From Acidimicrobiaceae bacterium (GTDB lineage: Bacteria; Actinomycetota; Acidimicrobiia; Acidimicrobiales; RAAP-2): a stretch of DNA of 64,000 nt. Below, piece by piece: positions 1 to 10,034 of the stretch (positions are counted from its first letter, which is position 1; each line of letters starts with the position of its first letter). The notes under the pieces were generated by a model. It had not been told where the DNA came from and did no database searches. It saw only the letters and a program-made list of their open reading frames with translations. The stretch is taken from assembly GCA_003133325.1 (NCBI GenBank), contig PKXA01000088.1:38226-102225 (forward strand), read 5' to 3'. A program made the position numbers and the translations under genes.

Positions 1-2
1 AC

Positions 3-335
3 GAGGAGCTCGACCAACTCGATCGGGCCCTCGATGTCACCCTCGACATCGTGCGTGCAGGTGGTCGGTGTGTGGTGATCTCCTACCACTCGGGGGAAGA
101 CCGGCTGGTCAAGGCCAAATTTGTCAACGCATCGACCGGCGGCTGCACGTGCCCGCCGGGTCTTCCGTGCGTGTGCGGTGCCGTCCCCGATTACCGGCTG
201 GTGGTACGGGGATCCCGTCGTCCGTCACCGGACGAGATCGACCGGAACCGTCGTTCGGAAGCGGCCCGGCTGCGGGTCATCGAACGGATATCGACGCCCG
301 TCGGCCACACCTTGGCCACTGGTGAGGTGGCCTGA
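3..335 (+). CDS. rsmH: 16S rRNA (cytosine1402-N4)-methyltransferase RsmH, C-terminal part (5' end outside window)
   Basis: ISYHSGEDRLVKAKF...SRRPSPDEIDRNRRSEAARLRVIER is the typical RsmH/MraW C-terminus; first gene of a dcw cluster. Confidence 0.9.
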   Translation, partial: EELDQLDRALDVTLDIVRAGGRCVVISYHSGEDRLVKAKFVNASTGGCTCPPGLPCVCGAVPDYRLVVRGSRRPSPDEIDRNRRSEAARLRVIERISTPVGHTLATGEVA

Positions 336-778
336 TGGCACCGCCTGCCTCTTCGGCCGCCCGTCGACCGGCGGTTCGGAACGCGCCGGCACCGAGGCGC
401 CCGCCGATCCGACTGTTCGAACCGGCGCCGAGGACCCGCCACCGGTCACGCCGCCGCCCCACCATGCTCATCGCCAGTGTGTTGATCGTAGGGAGCCTGC
501 TGTCCGTGGTGGTTGCCGATGACTTCGTCGCCCAAGGCCAGATCCGTTTGGCCGACACTCAACGGCTGGCAGCGGCGGCGTTGACCCAACAAAAACAACT
601 ACAAGTGGCGGTGGCCCAGCTATCCGCACCGCAGATCGTCGTCATCAAGGCCCGACAACTGGGAATGGAGAGCCCCACCCAAATCATCGATCTACCCTCG
701 GTGCCGCTGAACGTGGCTCTGCCCGTGCCCGATACCGCGCCGCCTCCTTCCGCTAAGACGCCGCCGCCGACGCCGTGA
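335..778 (+). CDS. ftsL: FtsL-like small cell-division membrane protein
   Basis: Position between rsmH and ftsI, basic N-terminus, one TM segment (MLIASVLIVGSLLSVVVAD), short coiled region, Pro-rich tail; sequence similarity itself is weak. Confidence 0.6.
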   Translation: MAPPASSAARRPAVRNAPAPRRPPIRLFEPAPRTRHRSRRRPTMLIASVLIVGSLLSVVVADDFVAQGQIRLADTQRLAAAALTQQKQLQVAVAQLSAPQIVVIKARQLGMESPTQIIDLPSVPLNVALPVPDTAPPPSAKTPPPTP

Positions 779-2652
779 GCCCAATCGTCCTGCTCGGACG
801 CCGAACTCGAGCATTGCGGATCCTGCTCCTCGTGGTGTTTGTGGCCATGATCCTCCGGTTGGTGCAAGTTCAGGAATTCTCCCACCAGCGCTACGCCTCA
901 CTCTCCAGTGCCGAACTGACCCAGACGGTGACGATCCCCGCCATTCGTGGCGGGATCTATGACCGAAACGGTGAGGCGCTGTCCGAGTCGGTCACCAAGC
1001 AGACAGTGGTGGCCGATCCTTTCCTCATCAAGGACCCCGGTACCGTGGCGGCTTCCTTGGCCCCGGTCCTGGGCCTCTCGGCTGACAATCTCCGCTCCCA
1101 GCTGACCGAACACTCTGGCTTTGTCTACTTGGCGCATCGGGTGGCAGATCCGGTGGCAGCGAAGGTGACCGCCCTCAACCTCACCGGAATCAATCTGGTA
1201 GCAGAATCACAACGGGTCCAACCGGATGGGCAGCTGGCCCTTCCGCTCATCGGGACGGTGGGGACCGCAGGCGCCGGGCTGTCGGGACTCGAATACCAAT
1301 ACCAATCACTCTTGGCCGGCACCGCCGGATCGAAGAATTTGCTTCAGTCGCCCGACGGGGTGACGCTTCCCGGTTCGACCGGAACCGCAGGCACGTCGGC
1401 CAAAGCCGGGACGGGGATCGAGTTGACCATCGACGAATCCGTCCAGTACGTGGCCGAGCAGGCTCTCGGAGCCGAGGTGCTGGCGGCTCACGCCTTGGGT
1501 GGAACAGCCATCGTGATGGACGTGAAGACGGGTGACGTGATCGCCATGGCCAACCTTCAGTCGACTACTTCGGGATCGAGTGCTCCATCGACCGGATCCG
1601 CGTCGGCCGTCACCGTGTCTGCTGCCTCCTCGACCTCCCCCCAGTCGTCGTCGGGGGCAACCCTCACCGCCCAGGCGGACACGCTCCCCAACGGGGTCGA
1701 AGAGGCACCGTCGAATACTGCATTGACCCAGGTCTACGAGCCCGGGTCCGTGTTCAAGCTGGTCACGTTCTCTTCCGCGTTGCAGAACAATGTCATCAGT
1801 CCCAACCAGACATTCTCAGTTCCGAATTCGCTCTCCATCGGCAGCTATACCTTCCATGACGCCGAGAATCACGGAACGCAGAGCATGACCGCTACGGACA
1901 TATTGGATCAGTCATCCAACATCGGGACTATCGAGATCGCAGGAGCACTCGGAAAGGACCGTCTGCTGGCCCAAATCGGCAACCTGGGATTCGGCAAGCC
2001 GACCGGGCTCAACTTCCCCGGCGAATCTGAAGGGCTGGTCCCCGGGACCAATGCCTGGACAGGTAGTTCGATCGGGTCGACCCCAATCGGTCAGGACGAT
2101 GCGGTCACAGCCCAACAGCTTCTGGATGCGTACAACGCGGTGGCAAATGGTGGCGTGATGGTCCAGCCCCGCCTGGTACGCGGCACCATCTCGTCCAATG
2201 GATCAAAGTCCGCCACCCCTGCCTCGACCACCCGGAGGGTGATCGATTCGACTACCAATGCCGAATTGACCACCATGCTCGAGGGGGTGGTGACGAGCGG
2301 TACCGGTACATCGGCTGCCATCGACGGATACACGGTGGCAGGTAAGACGGGAACGGCCCAGATCCCTGACCCCAGCCATCTGGGGTACATCCCCGGGGCG
2401 TTCTTCGGTTCCTTCGTCGGTTTCGCTCCCGCCGAGAAGCCCGTGCTGTCGGCGGTGGTGGTGCTCGACCACCCCACCCCGATCTACGGGGGAGCGGTGG
2501 CGGCACCGGTATTCTCCACGATCATGGAATACGCACTCCAGCACTACGGCATTCCCACCAGTGCCGCGGCCACGACATCTACGTCGAGCGGAGCCATCGG
2601 GGGTACCGGGTCGGTGACGGTTCCGGCCGGCGCCGCCACGGAAGGTGCGTAG
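775..2652 (+). CDS. ftsI: Peptidoglycan D,D-transpeptidase FtsI / class B PBP
   Basis: SxxK (EPGSVFK), SxN (SSN) and KTG (GKTGTAQIP) motifs; N-terminal TM; GTGA overlap with upstream gene. Confidence 0.95.
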   Translation: MSPIVLLGRRTRALRILLLVVFVAMILRLVQVQEFSHQRYASLSSAELTQTVTIPAIRGGIYDRNGEALSESVTKQTVVADPFLIKDPGTVAASLAPVLGLSADNLRSQLTEHSGFVYLAHRVADPVAAKVTALNLTGINLVAESQRVQPDGQLALPLIGTVGTAGAGLSGLEYQYQSLLAGTAGSKNLLQSPDGVTLPGSTGTAGTSAKAGTGIELTIDESVQYVAEQALGAEVLAAHALGGTAIVMDVKTGDVIAMANLQSTTSGSSAPSTGSASAVTVSAASSTSPQSSSGATLTAQADTLPNGVEEAPSNTALTQVYEPGSVFKLVTFSSALQNNVISPNQTFSVPNSLSIGSYTFHDAENHGTQSMTATDILDQSSNIGTIEIAGALGKDRLLAQIGNLGFGKPTGLNFPGESEGLVPGTNAWTGSSIGSTPIGQDDAVTAQQLLDAYNAVANGGVMVQPRLVRGTISSNGSKSATPASTTRRVIDSTTNAELTTMLEGVVTSGTGTSAAIDGYTVAGKTGTAQIPDPSHLGYIPGAFFGSFVGFAPAEKPVLSAVVVLDHPTPIYGGAVAAPVFSTIMEYALQHYGIPTSAAATTSTSSGAIGGTGSVTVPAGAATEGA

Positions 2653-2705
2653 ATGATTGCAAGCGCTCGGGGAGCACGCGTGGCTTCGATGCGAGTGCCC
2701 GCCGT

Positions 2706-4127
2706 ATGCGAGTGACGGAGTTGCTCGGAAGCGTCGACGTCATCGGAACCCGTGGGGACCCAGGTGTGGTCGACGTGAGCTCCGTCGAGTTCGACAGTCG
2801 CCATGTCAGGGTGGGATCCCTCTTCTGTTGTGTCCCCGGACGGACATCCGACGGTCATGACTTCGCCGCCGACGCCGTGCATGGTGGTGCCACTGCCCTC
2901 CTCTGTGAGAGGTTTCTCGACGTCGATGTTCCCCAGGTACGGGTGGCCGAAGGTGTGGTCCGCCCGGCCATGGCCCAGGTGGCTTCGGCGTTCTTCGGGT
3001 TTCCTTCCCGCTACATGGCCATGATGGGGGTGACGGGCACAAACGGCAAGACCACTGTGGCCCATCTGGTACTGTCGATTCTCGCCGCGGCGGGAACGCC
3101 GGCCGGAGTGATCGGCACACTGACCGGTGAGCGGACCACCCCGGAGTCACCGGAACTCCAGGCCACGCTGGCCCGGATGCGGGATGAAGGCCGCCAGGCG
3201 GTGGCCATGGAAGTGTCATCCCACGCGTTGACCCAGCACCGTGTGGATGGAATCGTGTTCGATATCTCCGCATTCACCAACCTCAGTCATGATCATCTCG
3301 ACCACCACCACACAATGGAGGAGTACTTCGCGGCCAAGGCGAGCCTGTTCGCCCCGGAGAGGACCCGGTTGGCAGTGGTCAACGTGGACGACCCCTGGGG
3401 TGCGCGACTTTCCCGGCAGTTGGGCGGAGTCGACGTGCTCAACGTTCGCCGATCGGACGCCTCCGATGTCGTGCTCACCGTTGGCTCATCGTCGTTCCAG
3501 TGGCGGGGGCGCCACGTGACCTTGCCGCTTTCGGGGGAATTCAATGTCGACAATGCCCTTCTGGCCGCGGCCATAGCCACCGGCCTCGGAGTCGAGGAGG
3601 ATGCCATCGTGGTCGGCCTCACCTCGGCGACCCCGCCGGCGGGTCGCATGGATGTGGTGACGCCCGGCCCCCCGTTCGCCGTCCTGGTGGACTTCGCTCA
3701 TACTCCCGCTGCACTCGGTGCCGCGCTCGCCTCCGCGCGTCGGCTGGCCGGACCGGGCAGAGTTGTGTGCATGTTCGGGTGCGGAGGGGACCGCGATCCC
3801 GAGAAACGTCCGATGATGGGTGAGGTCGTCGGTCGACTGGCCGATGTGGCTGTGCTCACCTCGGACAACCCCCGATCGGAGGACCCGTTGGTCATCATGG
3901 CCCAGGTTCGAGCCGGTATCGGGTCCGGAGTGGAATTGCTGATGGAGCCGGACCGTTCCACCGCCATTTCGCGAACGGTGGCCCTTGGTCGTGCCGGTGA
4001 TGTGATCCTGCTGGCCGGAAAAGGGCACGAAACCACCCAGGTGATCGGGGACCGGGTCATTCCCTTCGACGACCACGCCGAGGCGCGTCGGGCCCTGGCT
4101 GCCCTCGACATGGGAGATCGTCGATGA
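2706..4127 (+). CDS. murE: UDP-MurNAc-tripeptide synthetase MurE
   Basis: GTNGKTT P-loop, EVSSHAL, NLSHDHLDHH, DNPRSEDP motifs. Confidence 0.95.
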   Translation: MRVTELLGSVDVIGTRGDPGVVDVSSVEFDSRHVRVGSLFCCVPGRTSDGHDFAADAVHGGATALLCERFLDVDVPQVRVAEGVVRPAMAQVASAFFGFPSRYMAMMGVTGTNGKTTVAHLVLSILAAAGTPAGVIGTLTGERTTPESPELQATLARMRDEGRQAVAMEVSSHALTQHRVDGIVFDISAFTNLSHDHLDHHHTMEEYFAAKASLFAPERTRLAVVNVDDPWGARLSRQLGGVDVLNVRRSDASDVVLTVGSSSFQWRGRHVTLPLSGEFNVDNALLAAAIATGLGVEEDAIVVGLTSATPPAGRMDVVTPGPPFAVLVDFAHTPAALGAALASARRLAGPGRVVCMFGCGGDRDPEKRPMMGEVVGRLADVAVLTSDNPRSEDPLVIMAQVRAGIGSGVELLMEPDRSTAISRTVALGRAGDVILLAGKGHETTQVIGDRVIPFDDHAEARRALAALDMGDRR

Positions 4128-5161
4128 TCTCGTTGATGACCTCGGGTGGCGTGGCCTTCTTGGTGGCGGCACTTCTGACCCCGGTCCTCATCGGCTGGCT
4201 CATCAAGCACAACATCGGCCAGCAAATTCGTGAGGACGGTCCCCAGGTCCACATCGCCAAAGCCGGCACCCCGACCATGGGTGGTATCGGTATCGTCATT
4301 GCGGTCATCGTCGGGTATCTGGCCGCCCGTGCTATCCCCGGTACGGAGTTCTCTCCCTCTGGGTTCCTGGTGTTGTTGACGGTGCTGGGGGCGTCGTTGA
4401 TCGGGTTTGCCGACGACTGGATCAAGGTCCGTCACCGTCGCAGCCTGGGTCTGAACAAGCGGACCAAGTTCGGCGCCCAAATCGCCCTGGGCCTGGGGTT
4501 CTCCCTTCTCTCGGTGTATTGGGCCCACGTGTCGACCAATCTGTCCTTCACCCGTTACAACTCATTTGGCATCCATTTGGGTACCGGGATATGGGTGGTG
4601 TGGGCCACCGTGATCATCGCCGCCACCGCCAATGCGGTGAACCTGACCGATGGCCTGGACGGCCTGGCCGCCGGGTCATCGACATTCTGCTTCGGCGTTC
4701 TGGCTGTGATCGGCTACTGGCAGTACCGCCACTTCGGGATCTATCACGTCGGCGACGCCCTCGATCTGGCTCTGACTTCGGTGGCCATGGCCGGTGCCTG
4801 CCTGGGGTTTCTGTGGTGGAATGCCGCCCCGGCCAAAATCTTCATGGGTGACACCGGGTCGCTGTCGATCGGATCAGGGCTGGCCGCGTTGTGTCTGTTG
4901 ATGAACCTCGATCTTCTGCTGGCCATCATCGGAGGCTTGTTCGTCATCGTGACCTTGTCGGTCGTGATCCAAGTGATCAGCTTCCGGGTCTTTCATCGGC
5001 GAGTATTCCGAATGGCCCCAATCCATCATCATTTCGAACTGATGGGTTGGCCCGAGACAACCGTGATCATCCGATTCTGGATTCTGGCCGGCCTGTTCGC
5101 CGTCGGCGGTCTCGGCATCTTCTACGGCGATTTTCTTTCCGTGTACAAGTTGGCGGGATGA
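4124..5161 (+). CDS. mraY: Phospho-MurNAc-pentapeptide transferase MraY
   Basis: GTPTMGG, FADDWIK, NLTDGLDGLAAG, PIHHHFE motifs; multi-TM. Confidence 0.96.
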   Translation: MISLMTSGGVAFLVAALLTPVLIGWLIKHNIGQQIREDGPQVHIAKAGTPTMGGIGIVIAVIVGYLAARAIPGTEFSPSGFLVLLTVLGASLIGFADDWIKVRHRRSLGLNKRTKFGAQIALGLGFSLLSVYWAHVSTNLSFTRYNSFGIHLGTGIWVVWATVIIAATANAVNLTDGLDGLAAGSSTFCFGVLAVIGYWQYRHFGIYHVGDALDLALTSVAMAGACLGFLWWNAAPAKIFMGDTGSLSIGSGLAALCLLMNLDLLLAIIGGLFVIVTLSVVIQVISFRVFHRRVFRMAPIHHHFELMGWPETTVIIRFWILAGLFAVGGLGIFYGDFLSVYKLAG

Positions 5162-5238
5162 TGGCACCGGGCTTCGACTACGGACGAATTCGAATCAGAT
5201 GAGACGGAGGTTCCACCACTTGGGTGCCGACCTAGGGG

Positions 5239-6555
5239 ATGCTGGTGGTGTCCATGGTTGACACCTCCAACATCCGAACACCATCTCGAAGCCCTTTGCA
5301 CCGTTCCGCCACGGGTGGGCGCCAACCGTCGCGCCCGACCCGGCGCCCGTCGACCACGAGTGCGGGGTCCCGCAGCGCGGGCGCTGCCCACCCGAGATCG
5401 GCCGCGGCTTCCTCGAGGCTCGCCCGTGTTCCCAACGTCACACGACTGACGGTTCTGGTCGGGGTGCTGTGTGTGTTCGGTCTGATCATGGTGGGATCGG
5501 CGTCCCCGGTTATCTCGATGGGCCTCTACGGGTCGACCTGGGCAATTTTTGTCCGCCAGGTGATGTGGATGGGAGTCGGAGTCGGGGCGATGCTGGCGTT
5601 CTCGCGGATCGATTACCGGAAATGGCGAAAGATCCGGGTGCCGCTGCTGGTGGGGACCATGGGGATGTTGGTCGTGGTGCTCGCGCCAGGGCTGGGCGTC
5701 ACTGCCGGTGGCTCCTCGCGCTGGATCGGAATCGGGCAGTTTCGCCTCCAGCCGTCCGAGTTGATGAAACTTGCGCTCATCGTCTTCGTTGCCGATCTGA
5801 TGACCCGTCGGGTGGACAAGATCTCGGACACAAAGTCGGTGATCTTCCCGGTCCTCATCATCTTGGGGATCTCATCGCTGCTGATCCTGAAACAGCCGGA
5901 CATGGGTACGGCCCTGGTTCTTTGTTGCGTTGCTTTCGGGATCCTCTTCATGGGTGGCGTTCCCATGCGCCCGATCGTCAAGATCCTGGTCACCTTCGTG
6001 GCGTTGGCCTTGGTGGTGGGGCTGGCCGACCCCTACCGGCGGGACCGAATCCTGTCGTTCCTAAACCCGAGTGCCAACCATTCCGGCTCGGGATACCAGG
6101 TCTGGCAGTCCCTGATCGGTCTTGGCTCCGGCCATCTGTTCGGTCTCGGTCTGGGCGGCGGCCGCCAGAAGTGGGGCCTTCTCCCCAATGCTCACACCGA
6201 CTTCATCTTCTCGGTAGTGGGAGAAGAACTCGGTCTGGTCGGGGCGGTCGTGCTCCTGGGTCTGTTCTTCCTCTTTGCCTGGTACGGGTTGCAGGCGGCG
6301 ACCCGGGCACCAGACCGGTTCGGGAGCCTCATGGCCATCGGCGTGACGATTTGGATCACCAGTCAGGCATTGATCAACATCGGTGCGGTCATCGGCGTCC
6401 TGCCGGTGACGGGAATCCCCCTCCCGTTCGTTTCCTTCGGAGGTTCATCCCTGGTGATCTCCCTGGCTGCCGTGGGCATTCTGTTGAACATCGCCGGGCA
6501 CGAGCGCCTACCGCGGCCCGCGGCGCGCACGGCCCGACGACCGCCCTCGGCGTAA
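5239..6555 (+). CDS. ftsW: Peptidoglycan glycosyltransferase FtsW
   Basis: SEDS family: GVTAGGSSRWIGIGQFRLQPSELMKLAL, PLPFVSFGGSSL; dcw position. Confidence 0.93.
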   Translation: MLVVSMVDTSNIRTPSRSPLHRSATGGRQPSRPTRRPSTTSAGSRSAGAAHPRSAAASSRLARVPNVTRLTVLVGVLCVFGLIMVGSASPVISMGLYGSTWAIFVRQVMWMGVGVGAMLAFSRIDYRKWRKIRVPLLVGTMGMLVVVLAPGLGVTAGGSSRWIGIGQFRLQPSELMKLALIVFVADLMTRRVDKISDTKSVIFPVLIILGISSLLILKQPDMGTALVLCCVAFGILFMGGVPMRPIVKILVTFVALALVVGLADPYRRDRILSFLNPSANHSGSGYQVWQSLIGLGSGHLFGLGLGGGRQKWGLLPNAHTDFIFSVVGEELGLVGAVVLLGLFFLFAWYGLQAATRAPDRFGSLMAIGVTIWITSQALINIGAVIGVLPVTGIPLPFVSFGGSSLVISLAAVGILLNIAGHERLPRPAARTARRPPSA

Positions 6556-6557
6556 TT

Positions 6558-7688
6558 GTGCGACGGTACGCTTTGATGGCGGGAGGAGGTACCGCCGGCC
6601 ATCTGCAACCGGCGTTGGCGATCGCCGAATCCCTCGTCTCACGTGGCCATGATCGGGAGGCCATCGAGTTCGTGGGCTCTTCCCGGGGACAGGACCGAAT
6701 CGCCCTCGACGGCAGAGGGTTCCCCTTCACCTTGTTGCCCGGCCGCGGGATCAACCGCAGCATGCGGCCGAGGGTGATCGTCCAGAACCTGGGAGCGCTG
6801 GTCGGGTTGGGGATAGCCCTCGTCCGTGCCTTGGGCCTGGTGGCAAGCCGCCGCCCCCGGGTGGTCGTGTCGGTGGGTGGGTATGCGAGCCTCCCCGCTT
6901 CCCTGGGCGCACTGGCGCTGGGGGTTCCGTTGGTTCTCGTGAATGTGGACGCGGCCCCGGGTGTCGCCAATCGCCTTCTCGGCCGCTTCGCCCGGGCCAG
7001 CGCGGTGGGCTGGCCCGGTACCCGGTTGCCTCGGGCCGTAGTGACCGGGACGCCGGTGCGGACCGACATTGCTGCCGTCGGGCGCTCCGCGGACGATCGC
7101 CGGGCCGCCCGTCGGGTACTCGGACTGCCGACCGGCAGTCCGACGGTTGTGGTGTTCGGAGGGTCCCTCGGGGCCCGCAGCATCAACGCGGCGGTGGCGG
7201 GTCTGGTCGAACAATGGAAGGACCGGGATGACCGGTCGATCTATCACATCGTGGGGCGACGGGACTGGGAGGCGACCGAGGCGGCATCGGCGTCACCTGG
7301 ACCCCACGACCAGGTGGTTCGGGTCCCTTATGAGGAGCGGATGGCAACCGTCTACGCCGCGGCCGACGTCGTCGTCTGCCGGGCAGGAGCGATGACGGTG
7401 GCTGAGTTGGCCGCGGCCGGCGTGCCTTCGGTGCTGGTGCCGCTGCCCGGGGCACCCGGAGACCATCAGACTGCCAATGCCCGGGTCCTCGAGCGGGTCA
7501 ACGGGGCGGTTCTGCTCGCCGACGCCGACTGCGATGGACATCGACTGGCCATCGTCCTCGACAAGTTGCTGGCCGAGGACGGGGTCCTCGACGCCATGGG
7601 TCGGGCGGCTCGCTCGCTCGGACGGCCCGATGCCGCAGATGCCGGGGCGCAGGTGGTCGAAAAGCATGCCCGGAGCGGTCCACAATGA
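6558..7688 (+). CDS. murG: UDP-GlcNAc transferase MurG (GTG start)
   Basis: AGGGTAGHLQPALAIAESL, VVSVGGYASLP, GGSLGARSIN; the longer ORF 5469..7688 is only an open extension through ftsW in another frame. Confidence 0.93.
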   Translation: MRRYALMAGGGTAGHLQPALAIAESLVSRGHDREAIEFVGSSRGQDRIALDGRGFPFTLLPGRGINRSMRPRVIVQNLGALVGLGIALVRALGLVASRRPRVVVSVGGYASLPASLGALALGVPLVLVNVDAAPGVANRLLGRFARASAVGWPGTRLPRAVVTGTPVRTDIAAVGRSADDRRAARRVLGLPTGSPTVVVFGGSLGARSINAAVAGLVEQWKDRDDRSIYHIVGRRDWEATEAASASPGPHDQVVRVPYEERMATVYAAADVVVCRAGAMTVAELAAAGVPSVLVPLPGAPGDHQTANARVLERVNGAVLLADADCDGHRLAIVLDKLLAEDGVLDAMGRAARSLGRPDAADAGAQVVEKHARSGPQ

Positions 7689-9094
7689 AAGGGCGAACGA
7701 TGAAGAACGAGCGCACGCCGCCGAGGCTCGATGTCTCCCGACCGATGGCCATCCATGTCGTGGGGATCGGCGGGGCCGGGATGAGTGCGATCGCCATGGT
7801 GCTCGCCACCATGGGCCACACGGTGACCGGAAGCGACCTGAAGGATTCATCGGTCACCGACCGATTGCGGGCCGCAGGGATATCTGTGGCCGTGGGCCAC
7901 GACCCGATAAATCTGGGAGCGGCCGGCGTGGTGACCCGTTCTTCCGCCGTGAGCGATCTCAACCCCGAGGTGGTCGAAGCCGTGCGCCGGGGGATTCCGG
8001 TCTACCGCCGGGCCGAGGCGTTGACCGCCATCGCCTCCTTGCGGCGATGTATCGCGGTTGCCGGGACCCACGGGAAGACAACCACGGCTTCGATGCTGGC
8101 CCTGATATTGGTCGAGGCGGGACTGCGCCCTTCGTTCATCATTGGCGGCGAAGTCAATGAGATCGGGACCAATGCTGTCTGGGACGACGGAGAGTGGTTG
8201 GTGGTCGAAGCCGATGAGAGTGACGGGACGTTCCTGTCTCTGGATCCCGAGATCGCCATCGTGACCAATGTGGAGGCCGACCATCTCGATCACTATGGCT
8301 CTTTCGACGCGGTACAGGCGGCATTCGAGGATTTTGTAGCTCATGCGTCGCTTCCGCCCGTCGTGGGTGGGGATGACCCGGTAGCTTCGGAGATCGGACG
8401 TCGCAACGGGGCAGAGACGGTCGGGACCGGCACCGACTGCAGTCGGAGGATGGTCAACATCAGCCCGTCCCGTAGTTCGATCGCTTTCGATCTGCTCGAT
8501 GGAACAGGGGCGCCGCTGGGTCATCTGTCCATTCCCGTCCCCGGGCTTCACAATGCCCGGAATGCGGCGGTGGCGGCGGTGGCCGGTCTGGCTGCCGGGG
8601 TATCCTTCGATGCCGCAGCCCGTGCCTTGGCCCGGTTCGCCGGTGTAGCCCGTCGGTTCGAGTTCAGGGGCGATGCCAACGGCGTGACGTTCGTGGACGA
8701 CTATGCCCATCTGCCCAGTGAGGTCAAGGCGATGCTGGAAGCTGCCCAGGACGGTGGCTGGCAACGAGTGATCGCGGTATTCCAACCGCATCGGTACAGC
8801 CGGACCCAAGCGCTGTGGGAGGAGTTCGGTGGTGCCTTTGCCGGCGCTGACGTGGTGGTGGTGACCGACGTGTACGGGGCGGGTGAAGCTCCGATTCCCG
8901 GCGTGTCGGGTGAACTGGTGGCCGACGCCATCCGTCGGTCGAGCCCGGACAAGACTGTGCGATACGTGCCGGGGCGCAGCGAGCTACGCCAAATCGTCCA
9001 GGAGATCGTCCGGCCCGGGGACCTGTGCTTCACCCTCGGCGCCGGCGATCTCACGTCGCTCCCCGACGAGCTCCTGGACAGCCAGGGATGGTAG
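7685..9094 (+). CDS. murC: UDP-MurNAc-L-alanine ligase MurC
   Basis: VGIGGAGMSAIA, GTHGKTTTASM, EADESDGTFL, DDYAHLPSEV motifs; possible alternative start 7703. Confidence 0.95.
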   Translation: MKGRTMKNERTPPRLDVSRPMAIHVVGIGGAGMSAIAMVLATMGHTVTGSDLKDSSVTDRLRAAGISVAVGHDPINLGAAGVVTRSSAVSDLNPEVVEAVRRGIPVYRRAEALTAIASLRRCIAVAGTHGKTTTASMLALILVEAGLRPSFIIGGEVNEIGTNAVWDDGEWLVVEADESDGTFLSLDPEIAIVTNVEADHLDHYGSFDAVQAAFEDFVAHASLPPVVGGDDPVASEIGRRNGAETVGTGTDCSRRMVNISPSRSSIAFDLLDGTGAPLGHLSIPVPGLHNARNAAVAAVAGLAAGVSFDAAARALARFAGVARRFEFRGDANGVTFVDDYAHLPSEVKAMLEAAQDGGWQRVIAVFQPHRYSRTQALWEEFGGAFAGADVVVVTDVYGAGEAPIPGVSGELVADAIRRSSPDKTVRYVPGRSELRQIVQEIVRPGDLCFTLGAGDLTSLPDELLDSQGW

Positions 9095-9101
9095 GCGGTC
9101 G

Positions 9102-10034
9102 GTGACGGCCGTCTCCGACGACCTGCGTCGCATTGGAGAAGCGCTTGGGCACCGGGCCCAGTGGGATGCCCCCCTGGGCGTGCGCACCACCTATCGGGTG
9201 GGAGGGACAGCGGCACTCCTGGTCGAGCCGGCCGACGAAGATGACCTGGTGGAGGTGGCCAGGGCGGTCAACGGTATGCCAGTTCCCGTGCTCGTCCTCG
9301 GCCGGGGCTCCAACCTCCTGGTGGCCGACGGTGGATTCTCCGGCCTGGTGGTGACGCTGGACAAAGGATTCGAGGAGTTGGCCATCGACGGCATGGAGGT
9401 TCGGGCGGGGGCGTCGGTCAGCCTTCCCGTACTGGCCCGCCGGACGACGGCGGCCGGGCTGTCCGGGCTGGAATGGGCAGTGGGGGTCCCCGGTTCGGTT
9501 GGCGGTGCCGTGCGGATGAACGCCGGTGGGCATGGTTCGGACACTGTCGCCACCCTGGTTGGCTATCGATGGGTGGATCTCATGACGGCGACGGCAGCAG
9601 ACGGCCCGGCCGCACGGTTGCAGAGTGGGTACCGCCATACCGTGCTGTCCTCCACCGATGTGGTTGTGTCTGCCACCTTCGGGTTGATCCGCGGTGACCC
9701 CGAGATCGGAACGGCCACGATTGCCGACATCGTGAGATGGCGCCGTGCCAACCAACCCGGTGGAAGTAATGCCGGGTCGGTCTTCACCAACCCGGACGGC
9801 GACTCAGCCGGGCGGTTGATCGAGGAGTCCGGATTGAAGGGCTTCAGGCTCGGAAGTGCTGAGGTTTCGAAGAAACACGCCAACTTCATTCAGGCCGACG
9901 AGAGCGGCTCCGCTGATGATGTGGCCAAGTTGATTGCTCACGTGCAGGCAGTGGTGGCTGAGACGACCGGGGTCGCGCTCAGGACGGAAGTGCGTATGGT
10001 CGGTTTCAGTGGCCCGGGGTCGGGCGCCGGGTGA
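9102..10034 (+). CDS. murB: UDP-N-acetylenolpyruvoylglucosamine reductase MurB (GTG start)
   Basis: NTTYRVGG-like TTYRVGGTAALL, LGRGSNLLV, GVPGSVGGAVRMNAGG. Confidence 0.93.
   Translation: MTAVSDDLRRIGEALGHRAQWDAPLGVRTTYRVGGTAALLVEPADEDDLVEVARAVNGMPVPVLVLGRGSNLLVADGGFSGLVVTLDKGFEELAIDGMEVRAGASVSLPVLARRTTAAGLSGLEWAVGVPGSVGGAVRMNAGGHGSDTVATLVGYRWVDLMTATAADGPAARLQSGYRHTVLSSTDVVVSATFGLIRGDPEIGTATIADIVRWRRANQPGGSNAGSVFTNPDGDSAGRLIEESGLKGFRLGSAEVSKKHANFIQADESGSADDVAKLIAHVQAVVAETTGVALRTEVRMVGFSGPGSGAG

Noticed and set aside
5469-6557. N-terminal extension of the murG ORF
   Set aside because: Lies out of frame within ftsW; the MurG homology begins at the GTG 6558
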